From: CAMLJR01 sp964500675
Lineage (GTDB): Bacteria; Pseudomonadota; Gammaproteobacteria; Pseudomonadales; CAMLJR01
Assembly: GCA_964500675.1 (NCBI GenBank)
Contig: CAZCNY010000004.1
Location: forward strand, 186,001-250,000
Reading direction: 5' to 3'
DNA length: 64,000 bases
The notes beneath the pieces were generated by a model. It saw only the letters and a list, made by a program, of their open reading frames with translations. It was not told the origin of the DNA and did not search any database. Made by a program: the position numbers and the translations under genes. This document shows, one piece after another, positions 46,007 through 53,897 of the stretch; position 1 is the first letter of the stretch; each line of letters starts with the position of its first letter.

Positions 46007-46858
46007 TCAAATATTCTGAAATGCGGCAACCTGCTTTTGCGTTGCCGCAGGTTGCGCGCTTGGCGCGATTGTCGGTGAAGCAGTGGGAGACGTATTATTC
46101 ACTGCCGCTGTAAAGTGGTCGCTCACTGGTGCGGCGGTCGGAAACAGGCTTTGATCGTATTGACTGGCGGCACTTTTACGGGACTGCTGAGCAGCATTGC
46201 TTGTCGGCAAGGCAGAAACGTCATCTTTATATTCGTTTTTGGCTGCTTCGGCATAAATTCTGTCTTCCGCACGCCCGAATCGTGAATGCCGCTCCCGCTC
46301 TTCCTCTTCCTGCTCCGCCGCCGTCATCGTACCGCGACCACGCTTGTCTTCGAGTTCTTTCATACGGTGTAAGTGCTCTTTGAACGCCTCGACTTCGCTG
46401 TCTTTAATCAATCCCTCCCTGACGGCCTCATGGGCGTAGTAATCGTCGTGGTCGATGACGAATTGCCGCAGTCTTTGCGCATCCGCATTGGTCATGCGGA
46501 CACCGCCGATGGTCGTCATCTCCGCGTTCCATTTCGAGAGGTGAGCCATTTCCGCCTGCTGCTCGTCCTCGAAGGATTGACGCTGCTCCGCATGACGGTT
46601 TTCGGTTTCGGTGCGTGCATCTTCGCGGGCGACATTCGCAGCGCTTCCCGCGGCCCAGACCGCTTTGCCGGTAATCGCTTTTGCGCCGTTCAAGGTTTGG
46701 GAAATATCGGCATCGTTTAGGCTGTCATTTTCGTCGCCGGGCAGTTCTCCCCCCACTGCCCGGAAGGCTCCCGCATCGGCGGGAGCCTTTTCAAATCCAT
46801 TCCTGTCTTGTTCGTGTTCCATCCGCAAACCCTTGAGCGTGTCAGCCATCGTGCCCAC
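46007..46858 (-). CDS. Charged coiled-coil hypothetical protein
   Basis: The 283-residue product is dominated by charged helical segments (RHAEQRQSFEDEQQAEMAHL; AAEQEEEERERHSRFG) and ends in a Pro/Ala/Thr-rich tail (SPTIAPSAQP), looking like a cytosolic coiled-coil protein. There is no signal or membrane segment. The function is unknown; transfer-region genes of this type sometimes accompany relaxases or entry genes. Confidence 0.6.
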   Translation of the reverse strand: MGTMADTLKGLRMEHEQDRNGFEKAPADAGAFRAVGGELPGDENDSLNDADISQTLNGAKAITGKAVWAAGSAANVAREDARTETENRHAEQRQSFEDEQQAEMAHLSKWNAEMTTIGGVRMTNADAQRLRQFVIDHDDYYAHEAVREGLIKDSEVEAFKEHLHRMKELEDKRGRGTMTAAEQEEEERERHSRFGRAEDRIYAEAAKNEYKDDVSALPTSNAAQQSRKSAASQYDQSLFPTAAPVSDHFTAAVNNTSPTASPTIAPSAQPAATQKQVAAFQNI

Positions 46859-46918
46859 GCCGCTTACAGAAATTTTATGGGAATATGGTTAATGAAGGGT
46901 TAAGAGAAATCTACCAAA

Positions 46919-48064
46919 CTAGTGGCCTATATTAAACATGACTGCGTTCTGAATTATTATTCTGTGATAATCAAATGATTCAATCAATTTAAGGGCTACC
47001 AAAGTTGCATTTTGGGCAGCGACCTCTCGGACCTTGTTTTGTGTTGACTTATCTAAAGCTCCCTTGTCCTCACATAGATCGGATATACCTTTGACAACTA
47101 TGCCGCCTTGCACTAGAAGATCTCGTGGTAGGCCGCTTTGATCGTCATTTTCATCATTGATTTTCTTTAGCTGCTCAATAGCTTTTAAAAAGCCATAGCT
47201 CTCCATATCAACGGCGATCAAATCTCCATCCGCCCATAATGCCCTTTCGTAATCGAGCTTTTGGCGATGAATATCCCACGAGCAGTCGTTATTTTTTTGA
47301 ATCAGGTAATCGCGGTATTCTTGGCTATCCACTACATTATTGCTGCCCAAGAGCCAGCCATAATGTATCTGTCTTTTTTTGCGTTTGGCAGATGGCAATA
47401 GCTTCATTTGTGCGGGCAGGAGATTAGCATCAATATCTCCCAGCTCTACTTCATTCAAATGAATTTCTGCTGCGGATATTCTGCCATCCATAGACGCCGA
47501 TTCGACGAATTGTCTTTCATATCGAAAAAATGATCTTGAAAGAAATTTATCCCGATCATCGACAATAATAGAGCCATCGGGGAGTGGTCCCCCTAAAGGA
47601 CCTGTATACGGTTCGAACTTGTATTTGTTGGCTGGATCGTTGATATCGTGCGACATGACTTTATCGCTCGAATAGAATTTGACTTGATTGGAGACAACCA
47701 CGTCACCAAGCCCTACTGATGATGGATTAAGAGAGCCTGCAATTCCAACCAGAATTGCGAGAGATGGGTTCGCAATAATAACAGCCGATGATGTGCCGAC
47801 GACAGCCGGAATATGCCCCATCTTCTCAAGTGTTTTTACAGCAACTCTAATTTTTCCAAGCTTTGAGGTGTAATGGCAGAAATAGTAATTTCGAGGTGAC
47901 GTAACCTCCCAATCTGCTTGCCTTGAAACGACAGAATGAAAGTAATCCCTCTCCTCCTTTAGCGCGAATACTATAAGTATTGTCGCAACGATGGGGTTAT
48001 TGCCATGTCCCTTCGTCACCCCCAAGCCCTGTTTTAAGGAGGGGTGCGAGCGCTTTTTATTCAT
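46919..48064 (-). CDS. Nucleoside phosphorylase-domain protein, possible defence effector
   Basis: The 381-residue protein has a purine/uridine phosphorylase-like fold: the start ILIVFALKEERDYF, the ribose/phosphate loop segment LVGIAGSLN, the MES motif (AVDMESYGFLKA) and the VVKGISDL segment that provides the catalytic Asp. A long insert (about 150-260) is unlike housekeeping enzymes. It is coupled to the 184-residue gene upstream (1 base between). Such domains occur as effectors in phage-defence pairs, so NAD- or nucleoside-consuming toxicity is possible but unproven. Confidence 0.7.
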   Translation of the reverse strand: MNKKRSHPSLKQGLGVTKGHGNNPIVATILIVFALKEERDYFHSVVSRQADWEVTSPRNYYFCHYTSKLGKIRVAVKTLEKMGHIPAVVGTSSAVIIANPSLAILVGIAGSLNPSSVGLGDVVVSNQVKFYSSDKVMSHDINDPANKYKFEPYTGPLGGPLPDGSIIVDDRDKFLSRSFFRYERQFVESASMDGRISAAEIHLNEVELGDIDANLLPAQMKLLPSAKRKKRQIHYGWLLGSNNVVDSQEYRDYLIQKNNDCSWDIHRQKLDYERALWADGDLIAVDMESYGFLKAIEQLKKINDENDDQSGLPRDLLVQGGIVVKGISDLCEDKGALDKSTQNKVREVAAQNATLVALKLIESFDYHRIIIQNAVMFNIGH

Positions 48065-48065
48065 G

Positions 48066-48620
48066 CTAGAGAGAGATGTCCTTACCCTTGATATGCCCGG
48101 AGCTATGCATTACGTCGTAAATTTCCCTTCTATCTTGGAGGGTCGTTAACGCATGACGCACGACATACTCATCGATATTATCCGGGAGTTTAAATCTAAC
48201 GCGAATACATCCTGTGCGGATATCTAATAATTGAACTCTGGAGTGCAGTGCCTGTTCAATACATATTTGAAGACGAAATAATGCTGAACCGACCACAGCC
48301 AATTTAAAAGTGTCTGAAAGTAGGTGGGGCTTGCCTTCGGTAGATTCTTGGAGGCTGGCTGCAAGTTGTTGAGAGCTAGCTTCTGATAAAAATTGGAGAT
48401 TGGTTGCCGAAAGCAGTTGGGGATTCAAGGGCCGCCCCGCGTCTGAGGATGGCCAGTCCATTGCCAATGTTACGGCGATATAATTAAAAGTACTTCTGTT
48501 ACATCGCCTAACGGAACCAGATGAGAACACTTTGCCGGACTTCTTTGCAGTCGTTCGTGCCAGTTCCCGCATAAAAGCTGCCTCGCTTCCAGCGATAATA
48601 TTTGGAGATTCATCTGCCAT
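48066..48620 (-). CDS. Partner of the nucleoside phosphorylase-domain protein
   Basis: The 184-residue product has no recognised domain. It has a basic patch (SGSVRRCNRSTFNYIA) and a C-terminal helical-strand region (QLLDIRTGCIRVRFKLPDNI). It ends 1 base before the next gene, indicating obligate co-translation. It may be a sensor or adaptor for the phosphorylase-domain protein. The A+T-richness of the pair suggests recent acquisition by the element. Confidence 0.6.
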   Translation of the reverse strand: MADESPNIIAGSEAAFMRELARTTAKKSGKVFSSGSVRRCNRSTFNYIAVTLAMDWPSSDAGRPLNPQLLSATNLQFLSEASSQQLAASLQESTEGKPHLLSDTFKLAVVGSALFRLQICIEQALHSRVQLLDIRTGCIRVRFKLPDNIDEYVVRHALTTLQDRREIYDVMHSSGHIKGKDISL

Positions 48621-49072
48621 TACTTTAGCAAAGTAGAGCGGGAATTGTACACAGTCAATGAGTTATATGCGGAAATTCAAGCTTCGGATCGGCTTATTCC
48701 ATAATATTGATAGACCCTACTGTCAATTTGCAAACGATGTTTGCCATCACAGATGGACAAGGCTTCACGCATAAACCGCGCCACACCACCTCTAAGTATT
48801 GTTCTTGCCATGCGGTAATGACCCCTTTTACAAAGGACGCTAAAAAATAAAGACGCTAAGGGGCTCTGCCCCTGGCGACACGCAAGGGTAAAGCTACGCC
48901 ACGATGAAGGGTTTCCCCGATCTTCCGCGCCCGTAAAGCAGGGCTTGTGCAGACCGGGCGATTCCCCTCCCTTCATCGAGCCCCTGCGTTTTGCCTCCCC
49001 GATCTCGCCGATGGGCAGGGGTGCATGTGCGACGTGAGCACAGCACCCCAAAGCCCAAAAGAGAGAAAGACC
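48621..49072. other. Gap upstream of ardA
   Basis: About 450 bases with no strong gene. The leftward frame up to 49135 is a shadow of ardA and its leader. Within it, a short frame (48677-48811) is listed separately. The bases before ardA are GC-rich and repeat-prone (GGGCAGGGGTG, CGTGAGCACAGCACC), perhaps a structured leader or oriT. Confidence 0.4.
48677..48811 (-). CDS. Possible 44-residue protein or gene remnant
   Basis: The minus-strand frame from the ATG at 48811 encodes a 44-residue basic peptide (ARTILRGGVARFMREALS in the N-terminal half) with AGGGG about 11 bases ahead. It could be a remnant of a larger gene. Confidence is low because the frame is short. Confidence 0.25.
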   Translation of the reverse strand: MARTILRGGVARFMREALSICDGKHRLQIDSRVYQYYGISRSEA

Positions 49073-49585
49073 ATGACCACTGAACCCCGTATCTACGTTG
49101 CCGACCTTGCCGCCTATAACGCGGGTTTCCTGCACGGCATCTGGATCGACGCCGCATTAGACGTTACTGATATAAATGAGCAGATCAGCCAAATGCTGGC
49201 CGCTTCGCCGGTCGGGGATGCCGAGGAATACGCGATCCACGACTACGAAGGATTCGACGGTTACAGCCTCGGTGAATACGAAGGTATTCAGTCCGCGCAC
49301 GACGTGGCGGAGTTTATCGCCGAATATCCCGAGTTCGGCGGCGAGCTGCTGAACCACTTTTCCACGCTCGACGAGGCCCGCACCGCAGCAGAGGACGACT
49401 ATTGCGGCTGCTACGAATCCCTCGCCGATTACGCGGAGGAATTGACCGAGCAAGGCACCGAAATTCCCGAGAGCTTGCGTTATTACATCGACTACGACCG
49501 CATGGCCCGCGACATGGAACTAAACGGCGACGTGTTCACCATCGAAACCAGCTATCGCGAAGTACACGTTTTCTGGAACCGTTAA
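49073..49585 (+). CDS. ardA: Antirestriction protein ArdA
   Basis: The 170-residue acidic protein matches ArdA: TEPRIYVADLAAYNAGFLHGIWID at the start, the DYEGFDGYSLGEYEGI and AEYPEFGGELLNHF segments and the tail VFTIETSYREVHVFW. ArdA mimics B-DNA through its negative surface and blocks type I restriction (and modification) enzymes when plasmids enter a new host. The start at 49073 is preceded by AGAGAGAAAG. Located on the same element as a restriction-like module. A terminator hairpin follows. Confidence 0.95.
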   Translation: MTTEPRIYVADLAAYNAGFLHGIWIDAALDVTDINEQISQMLAASPVGDAEEYAIHDYEGFDGYSLGEYEGIQSAHDVAEFIAEYPEFGGELLNHFSTLDEARTAAEDDYCGCYESLADYAEELTEQGTEIPESLRYYIDYDRMARDMELNGDVFTIETSYREVHVFWNR

Positions 49586-49592
49586 GACTTCC

Positions 49593-49636
49593 GGCGCGAA
49601 GCCTCTTGCAAAGCAGCAAGAAGCTTCGCGCCTTTT
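49593..49636 (+). terminator. Terminator after ardA
   Basis: GGCGCGAAGC (49593-49602) pairs with GCTTCGCGCC (49623-49632), with an inner CTTGC/GCAAG stem, followed by TTTT. Confidence 0.75.
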
Positions 49637-49671
49637 CCTCCTTCTGGCGTAAGGGCAACCGTTTGGGGGTA

Positions 49672-49772
49672 TCCTCCTTAAAACGGTCGGGGTGGAACTG
49701 TTGGAACATTTCCACCCCGACCGTTGCCCAATCTATCGGTTGGGCGATTTGGTTCCCAAATCTTAAGGAGGA
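49672..49772 (+). promoter_or_regulatory. Cloverleaf of inverted repeats sequestering a Shine-Dalgarno
   Basis: TCCTCCTTAA (49672-49681) is the exact complement of TTAAGGAGGA (49763-49772), which contains the ribosome site of the next gene. Between them lie three hairpins with no spare bases: a perfect 16-bp stem (49682-49697 with 49710-49725), a 6-bp stem GCCCAA/TTGGGC (49726-49745) and a 7-bp stem GATTTGG/CCAAATC (49746-49762). In RNA this is a four-way junction that hides the ribosome site; in DNA it could be a cruciform. Confidence 0.75.
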
Positions 49773-49777
49773 GCAAC

Positions 49778-50059
49778 ATGAGCCCGAGATATGAAGTCGA
49801 TGACATCGACCCCGCCTCAATTTTGGATATTTGCTGCCCAGAGCGAACAGTGGGCGGTTCGATTACCGTCGCACTCATCGCCCGGTATGTTCCGCTAAAT
49901 GAAGTCGAGGGTCTCGGTCGCGTCCTGACCAAGGGAATCGCGGAACACCTCGGCTTCAACGAAACGGACGCCGAAATCCTGACAGAGCGGGTTGAGGCCC
50001 ATCTTCGGACAGCTCTTTGGGAAACGCTGCGCGGCGAGTCGGAAGACGAGACGATCTGA
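49778..50059 (+). CDS. Small acidic protein behind the cloverleaf leader
   Basis: The 93-residue product (ATG at 49778, ribosome site AAGGAGGAGC) is acidic, with RTVGGSITVALIARYVPLNEVEGLGRVLTKGIAEHLGF as its core. No family is recognised. Its ribosome site pairs with an upstream segment, so translation is probably conditional. It is co-oriented with ardA but separated from it by a terminator. Confidence 0.65.
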   Translation: MSPRYEVDDIDPASILDICCPERTVGGSITVALIARYVPLNEVEGLGRVLTKGIAEHLGFNETDAEILTERVEAHLRTALWETLRGESEDETI

Positions 50060-50329
50060 CGCATTTGCTTGACACCTAAGTCCTGCATCCCCCTTCTGGG
50101 TGCGGCGATGGCAGTGCTTTCCCGAAACCCCTTTGTGAAAATCAAAAAAGTTGCGGAAGATTATCGGCATCGGAGGTAAGCCGGTATATAGTTCCGCATC
50201 ATTTGTACTACAACGAGCGAAACCGGCAGGATTCGCGGTCGGAGGCGCGTTAGCGCCGACGGCAAGCATCTGTGTTAAAAATCAAGTGAAAAATTCATCC
50301 CAAATGATTTTTTTGTACCGGTTTCCGGG

Positions 50330-50388
50330 GCATTCAGGCCGGGGCGAGTGGAGTCTCACACAACTCAAGGGAGCCACGGCCTGAATGC
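50330..50388. repeat. Inverted repeat at the 3' end of the IS110 transposase gene
   Basis: GCATTCAGGCC (50330-50340) and GGCCTGAATGC (50378-50388) are perfect 11-bp arms 37 bases apart, next to the transposase stop. IS1111-like members have subterminal inverted repeats of this kind. Confidence 0.6.
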
Positions 50389-50389
50389 A

Positions 50390-51364
50390 TTAGCACGGAC
50401 TTTCAGCCTGCCATTCCCGGTTTTCAGCAATCAACGTATTCGCAACGATGACCATCTTTCGCATGACCGCCGTGAGCGCCACTTTGGGGTTCTTGCCGCG
50501 CTGAACGAGATTTCTGTAGGTTTTTCCCAAGGGGTCGGATCGACTAACGCGGGTGACGGCGCACATGTAAAGCGCATTGCGGACGTGCCTGCGACCGCCC
50601 CGGATCATGCGCTTGCCGTTTCTGGTTCCGCTTTCCCAGCTCATCGGCGCAACACCGGCGAGAGCGGCAATTTCCTTGGCGTTGACCTGCCCCAGTTCAG
50701 CCAGATCGGTCAGCAGGATGGCGGCAGTCGTCCGGCCAATACCCGGCACGGATGTCAGGATGTCGAATTTCCTTTTCAGGGCGGGGTGGTCCGCGATCAG
50801 GCCCTGAATCTCTCCCTCAAGCACTGATTTATGGCGCTCGCCCATGGCAATTCTGGCTTTGATCTGCCGCACTGCCAGCGGATGGTCTGTTGTGTGCAAC
50901 CGCCGTTTCAGGTCGCCAATTTCTTCCAGAACCTGGCGGCGCGCAGTCTGCAAATCGCGAAGCCCCCTGCTCTGCGCATCCGGCGGCAGGGTCGGCTCCG
51001 GGTTCATGCGCGCGGCAAACAGGGCAAGCGACCTAGCGTCGATTGTGTCCGTTTTTGCCAGCCGACCGAGGCTGTCCGCGAACTGGCGTGAGCGGAACGG
51101 GTTAATGACGGCAACGGCAATCCCGGCATCGTGCAGCATGGCGTGCGCGAGCCGGTGATACTTGCTTGTCGCCTCCATGGCAACAAGCGCGACGCCGTGC
51201 CGGTGCAGGTCTTCAAGGAGCGATTTGATAGCCTTGGGCTCGTTTTTGACTTGCGTCTGAAACCCGCTTGGGTGGATAAAGACATCGAGGTGGTCTTTGC
51301 CGACATCGATGCCGGCATAGGTTAGTAATGGTTGTTTACTCATCTGTTCTTGCATACGGGACAT
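50390..51364 (-). CDS. IS110-family transposase (DEDD type)
   Basis: The 324-residue protein has an N-terminal RuvC-like DEDD domain (YAGIDVGKDHLDVF with the first Asp; AKTDTIDARSLALFA) and the C-terminal Tnp20 part (PGIGRTTAAILLTDL, then SWESGTRNGKRMIRGGRRHVRNALYM with its conserved Ser). It recombines DNA guided by an RNA encoded in the element's non-coding end. Ribosome site AAAGGGAG precedes the ATG. It looks intact. Confidence 0.93.
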   Translation of the reverse strand: MSRMQEQMSKQPLLTYAGIDVGKDHLDVFIHPSGFQTQVKNEPKAIKSLLEDLHRHGVALVAMEATSKYHRLAHAMLHDAGIAVAVINPFRSRQFADSLGRLAKTDTIDARSLALFAARMNPEPTLPPDAQSRGLRDLQTARRQVLEEIGDLKRRLHTTDHPLAVRQIKARIAMGERHKSVLEGEIQGLIADHPALKRKFDILTSVPGIGRTTAAILLTDLAELGQVNAKEIAALAGVAPMSWESGTRNGKRMIRGGRRHVRNALYMCAVTRVSRSDPLGKTYRNLVQRGKNPKVALTAVMRKMVIVANTLIAENREWQAESPC

Positions 51365-51522
51365 TGGATGAACTCCCTTTCATCTGTTCAGATCACTTAA
51401 ACATGCATGGCCCGACCTTGCTTGCGGACGGCTCCCGAGAACCGGAGATGTGTTCGATCCAGACCATGCGCTGAACTTCCATCCAGCCACCCCATGTAAT
51501 ACAGCTCACGGGGCTTGGGAAA

Positions 51523-51598
51523 GGATGCAAGATGTGTTTTGTACTACGTACCAAAACCATCTTGGCAAGGGAACCCGCTGCGCGTTCCCGTTGCATCC
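51523..51598 (-). ncRNA. Candidate bridge RNA region of the IS110 element
   Basis: Upstream of the transposase, nested inverted repeats could form a compact RNA: GGATGCAA/TTGCATCC (51523-51530, 51591-51598), GTTTTGTAC...GTACCAAAAC (about 51536-51556) and GGGAAC/GTTCCC (51569-51574, 51584-51589). IS110 elements encode guide (bridge) RNAs in their 5' non-coding end. This is inferred from position and folding potential only. Confidence 0.4.
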
Positions 51599-51914
51599 CT
51601 CCGGCAGAGCGGCACATCCCGGCATTGAGCCATCATGCACCGCCGCAAACGTCTGGCCGTTGCATCACCAGTCAGGAAAGCCTTCGAGCTCTCCCGACAC
51701 TCTCATGACCAGGGAGACTTCGCTCTCCCGTGGACCCATCGCCCAACCCTGCGCCGATTGGATGCGCACCAACCTCGTCGCGGTTGGATTGCGACCGGGG
51801 GGATTTTCCGCTCTCCCCGGAGCCCCATCGAACCAGTTTTGACAGCCGGTCAGAGTCGCCGGATCGGGTAAAATGGGGTATGGAATCGGGTATCGACCAG
51901 CAAGAGACGAACAC

Positions 51915-52103
51915 ATGAATCGACAGAGTGACGAAATGACCGACCAAGACCGGGCTACTTTTGGCCTCCAAACCATTCTGGAAGAGCGGCTTGCCGAAGC
52001 TGCGCGGGGCGAGGTTTCAGCCAAGAGCATGGCGGAAATTGCTGAAGAGGCAATCCGGCCCGACCACGCCAAGGCACAAAAACCTAAATATGGTAAGGCA
52101 TAA
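51915..52103 (+). CDS. Small antitoxin-like protein upstream of Fic
   Basis: The 62-residue product (ATG at 51915) is helical and acidic-to-neutral (LQTILEERLAEAARGEVSAKSMAEIAEEAI) with a Lys-rich tail. It could be a short DNA-binding or antitoxin-like protein paired with the Fic gene 100 bases downstream, but no family is recognised. Its last codons (PKYGKA) are part of a 24-bp tandem repeat that continues past the stop. Confidence 0.5.
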   Translation: MNRQSDEMTDQDRATFGLQTILEERLAEAARGEVSAKSMAEIAEEAIRPDHAKAQKPKYGKA

Positions 52104-52184
52104 TAACCTAAAAACAATTTGACACAATAACCTAAAGATAGTAAAACACAATAACCTAAAAATGGTTAGGCAGAAAAACCTAAA
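52083..52184 (+). repeat. 24-bp tandem repeats between small gene and fic
   Basis: CCTAAA recurs at 52083, 52107, 52131, 52155 and 52179, an exact 24-base period with AATAACCTAAA as the best-conserved core. The first copy is inside the small gene; the others carry in-frame stops. They may be operator iterons for the downstream fic gene or decayed coding repeats. Confidence 0.75.
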
Positions 52185-52202
52185 ACTTGGATAACCGGTA
52201 CC

Positions 52203-53726
52203 ATGGCTTCACCCGCTGACAAACTGGCTGAATCGCTCGTTGTTCTGAAAGAGCTTCAAGACCAAGGTCGCGTTGCACTACGTGCCGGCGATATGAGCCG
52301 CACTCATCGGGAGCGTCTGTTAAAAAACAGCTTCATCAAGGAGGTCATGAAGGGCTGGTACATCCCGTCCCGCCCTGACGAACCGATTGGGGAAAGCACT
52401 TCATGGTATGCCTCATTTTGGGCGTTCTGCGCCCCTTACCTGGAAGAGCGCTTTGGGAATCAATGGTGCCTCAGCCCGGAACAATCCATTGATTTACACA
52501 CTGGAAACTGGAACGTCCCCAAACAGTTGTTGGTTCGATCTCCAAAAGGGGGCAATAAGCCAACTGGGCTGCTGCATGGAACTTCAATTTTCGACATGCG
52601 GCTGGAATTACCGCCCGTATCAGATACAGAAATCAAGGACGGACTCCGTATCTATAGTCTGCCGGCTGCGCTACTCAACTGTTCGCAAGCGCAATTTGCC
52701 GCGCACCCCATCGAAATGCGTACCGCGCTTGCAATGATACAGGATGCCTCCGAACTGTTAAGCCGATTGCTGGCTGGCGGGCATAGCGTCATTGCGGGGC
52801 GGCTGGCCGGGGCCTTCCGCAACATTGGCCGTGACCGGATTGCAGATGACATCGTTGGCGCAATGCAAGCTGCCGGATATACCATTAACGAAGACGACCC
52901 CTTTGAAAACAAACCCGAGATTGCGTTTGGGCTTCGAGATACGTCCCCCTATGTCAATCGCCTAAGAATGAAATGGGCGGAGATGCGCGAAGAGGTGGTG
53001 AAGACATTCCCAGCCGCTCCGGGCATCCCTTCCGATGTGGCCTCATACCTGAAACAGGTCGAGGAAATCTATGTCAACGACGCTTACAACTCTTTGTCCA
53101 TTGAGGGTTATAAAGTTAGCGCTGAATTAATTGAAAAGGTGCGCTCGGGAAACTGGAACCCGGAAAATGACAAAGAAGATAAAGATCACCGCAATGCTTT
53201 AGCGGCGCGCGGATATTGGCAGGCCTTTCAACGGGTAAAACAAAGCATCGAAAAAGTGTTGAGCAGGGAAAATGCCGGAACCATTGCCGAGGATGACCAC
53301 GCTGTATGGTATCGTGAGTTGTTCGGCCCGAGTGTAGCTGCGGGTATCTTAAAAGCTGCCGATCTTGCAGGCTATCGTAATGGCCCGGTTTACATCCGTC
53401 ATTCGATGCACACGCCGCCACGTAAAGAGGCTGTACGCGAATTGATGCCCGCGCTTTTTGAATTGCTGCGACAGGAAACAGAGCCAGCGGTTCGTGTCGT
53501 GCTCGGGCATTTTATGTTTGTCTATATCCATCCTTATATGGACGGGAATGGACGCATGGGGCGCTTCTTAATGAATTTGATGCTGGCCTCCGGTGGGTAT
53601 CCGTGGACTGTTGTTCCCTTGGAGAGACGCAATGACTATATGGCCGCATTGGAGAGAGCCAGTGTCGATGACGACATAAAACCGTTCTCTGCGTTGCTTG
53701 CTGAATTATTGCGTGGTGCGACCTAA
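52203..53726 (+). CDS. Fic-domain protein with self-inhibitory helix and N-terminal winged-helix-like domain
   Basis: The 507-residue protein has a Fic core HPYMDGNGRMGR (C-terminal third) that transfers AMP or another nucleotide group to hydroxyl side chains. An inhibitory motif S-x-x-x-E-G (NSLSIEGY) precedes it, as in self-inhibited class II Fic proteins. The first 60 residues (DMSRTHRERLLKNSFIKEVMKGWYIPS) resemble the AbiEi-type DNA-binding domain of type IV antitoxins. It may be a conditional toxin. Confidence 0.85.
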   Translation: MASPADKLAESLVVLKELQDQGRVALRAGDMSRTHRERLLKNSFIKEVMKGWYIPSRPDEPIGESTSWYASFWAFCAPYLEERFGNQWCLSPEQSIDLHTGNWNVPKQLLVRSPKGGNKPTGLLHGTSIFDMRLELPPVSDTEIKDGLRIYSLPAALLNCSQAQFAAHPIEMRTALAMIQDASELLSRLLAGGHSVIAGRLAGAFRNIGRDRIADDIVGAMQAAGYTINEDDPFENKPEIAFGLRDTSPYVNRLRMKWAEMREEVVKTFPAAPGIPSDVASYLKQVEEIYVNDAYNSLSIEGYKVSAELIEKVRSGNWNPENDKEDKDHRNALAARGYWQAFQRVKQSIEKVLSRENAGTIAEDDHAVWYRELFGPSVAAGILKAADLAGYRNGPVYIRHSMHTPPRKEAVRELMPALFELLRQETEPAVRVVLGHFMFVYIHPYMDGNGRMGRFLMNLMLASGGYPWTVVPLERRNDYMAALERASVDDDIKPFSALLAELLRGAT

Positions 53727-53838
53727 AAGAGAAATCTACAAATCGCAACTACCGAATTCGATACTGAGCGGATAATGATAATTGGGGTTTACCTTTACAA
53801 TGCAGCAGTTGTATATAACGTGGTATTAGATTTTAGAA

Positions 53839-53862
53839 GTTGTTGTTCGCTATAACGACAAC
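53839..53862 (+). promoter_or_regulatory. Inverted repeat upstream of the Z1 module
   Basis: GTTGTTGTT (53839-53847) and AACGACAAC (53854-53862) match 8 of 9 positions around a 6-base centre, about 35 bases before the first gene of the module. It is a likely operator or promoter element; no repressor gene is obvious next to it. Confidence 0.45.
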
Positions 53863-53897
53863 AATAAACTTTATGCTTGAGAGAGGGATAGCTTTAG

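Larger units (their letters stand above)
50330..51610 (-). mobile_element. IS110-family insertion sequence (ends approximate)
   Basis: An intact DEDD transposase (50390-51364) with non-coding flanks on both sides. A subterminal-like inverted repeat (GCATTCAGGCC/GGCCTGAATGC, 50330-50388) lies just behind the stop, and structured DNA lies 5' of the gene. IS110 elements lack terminal inverted repeats and target duplications, so the exact ends cannot be set by eye. Confidence 0.6.

Noticed and set aside
48677..49135. 152-residue leftward frame as a gene
   Set aside because: Most of it is antisense to the ardA leader and start; only the short 3' part (48677-48811) is kept as a weak candidate.
52083..52184. 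CRISPR array
   Set aside because: The 24-base units are contiguous tandem repeats with no unique spacers and no cas genes nearby.
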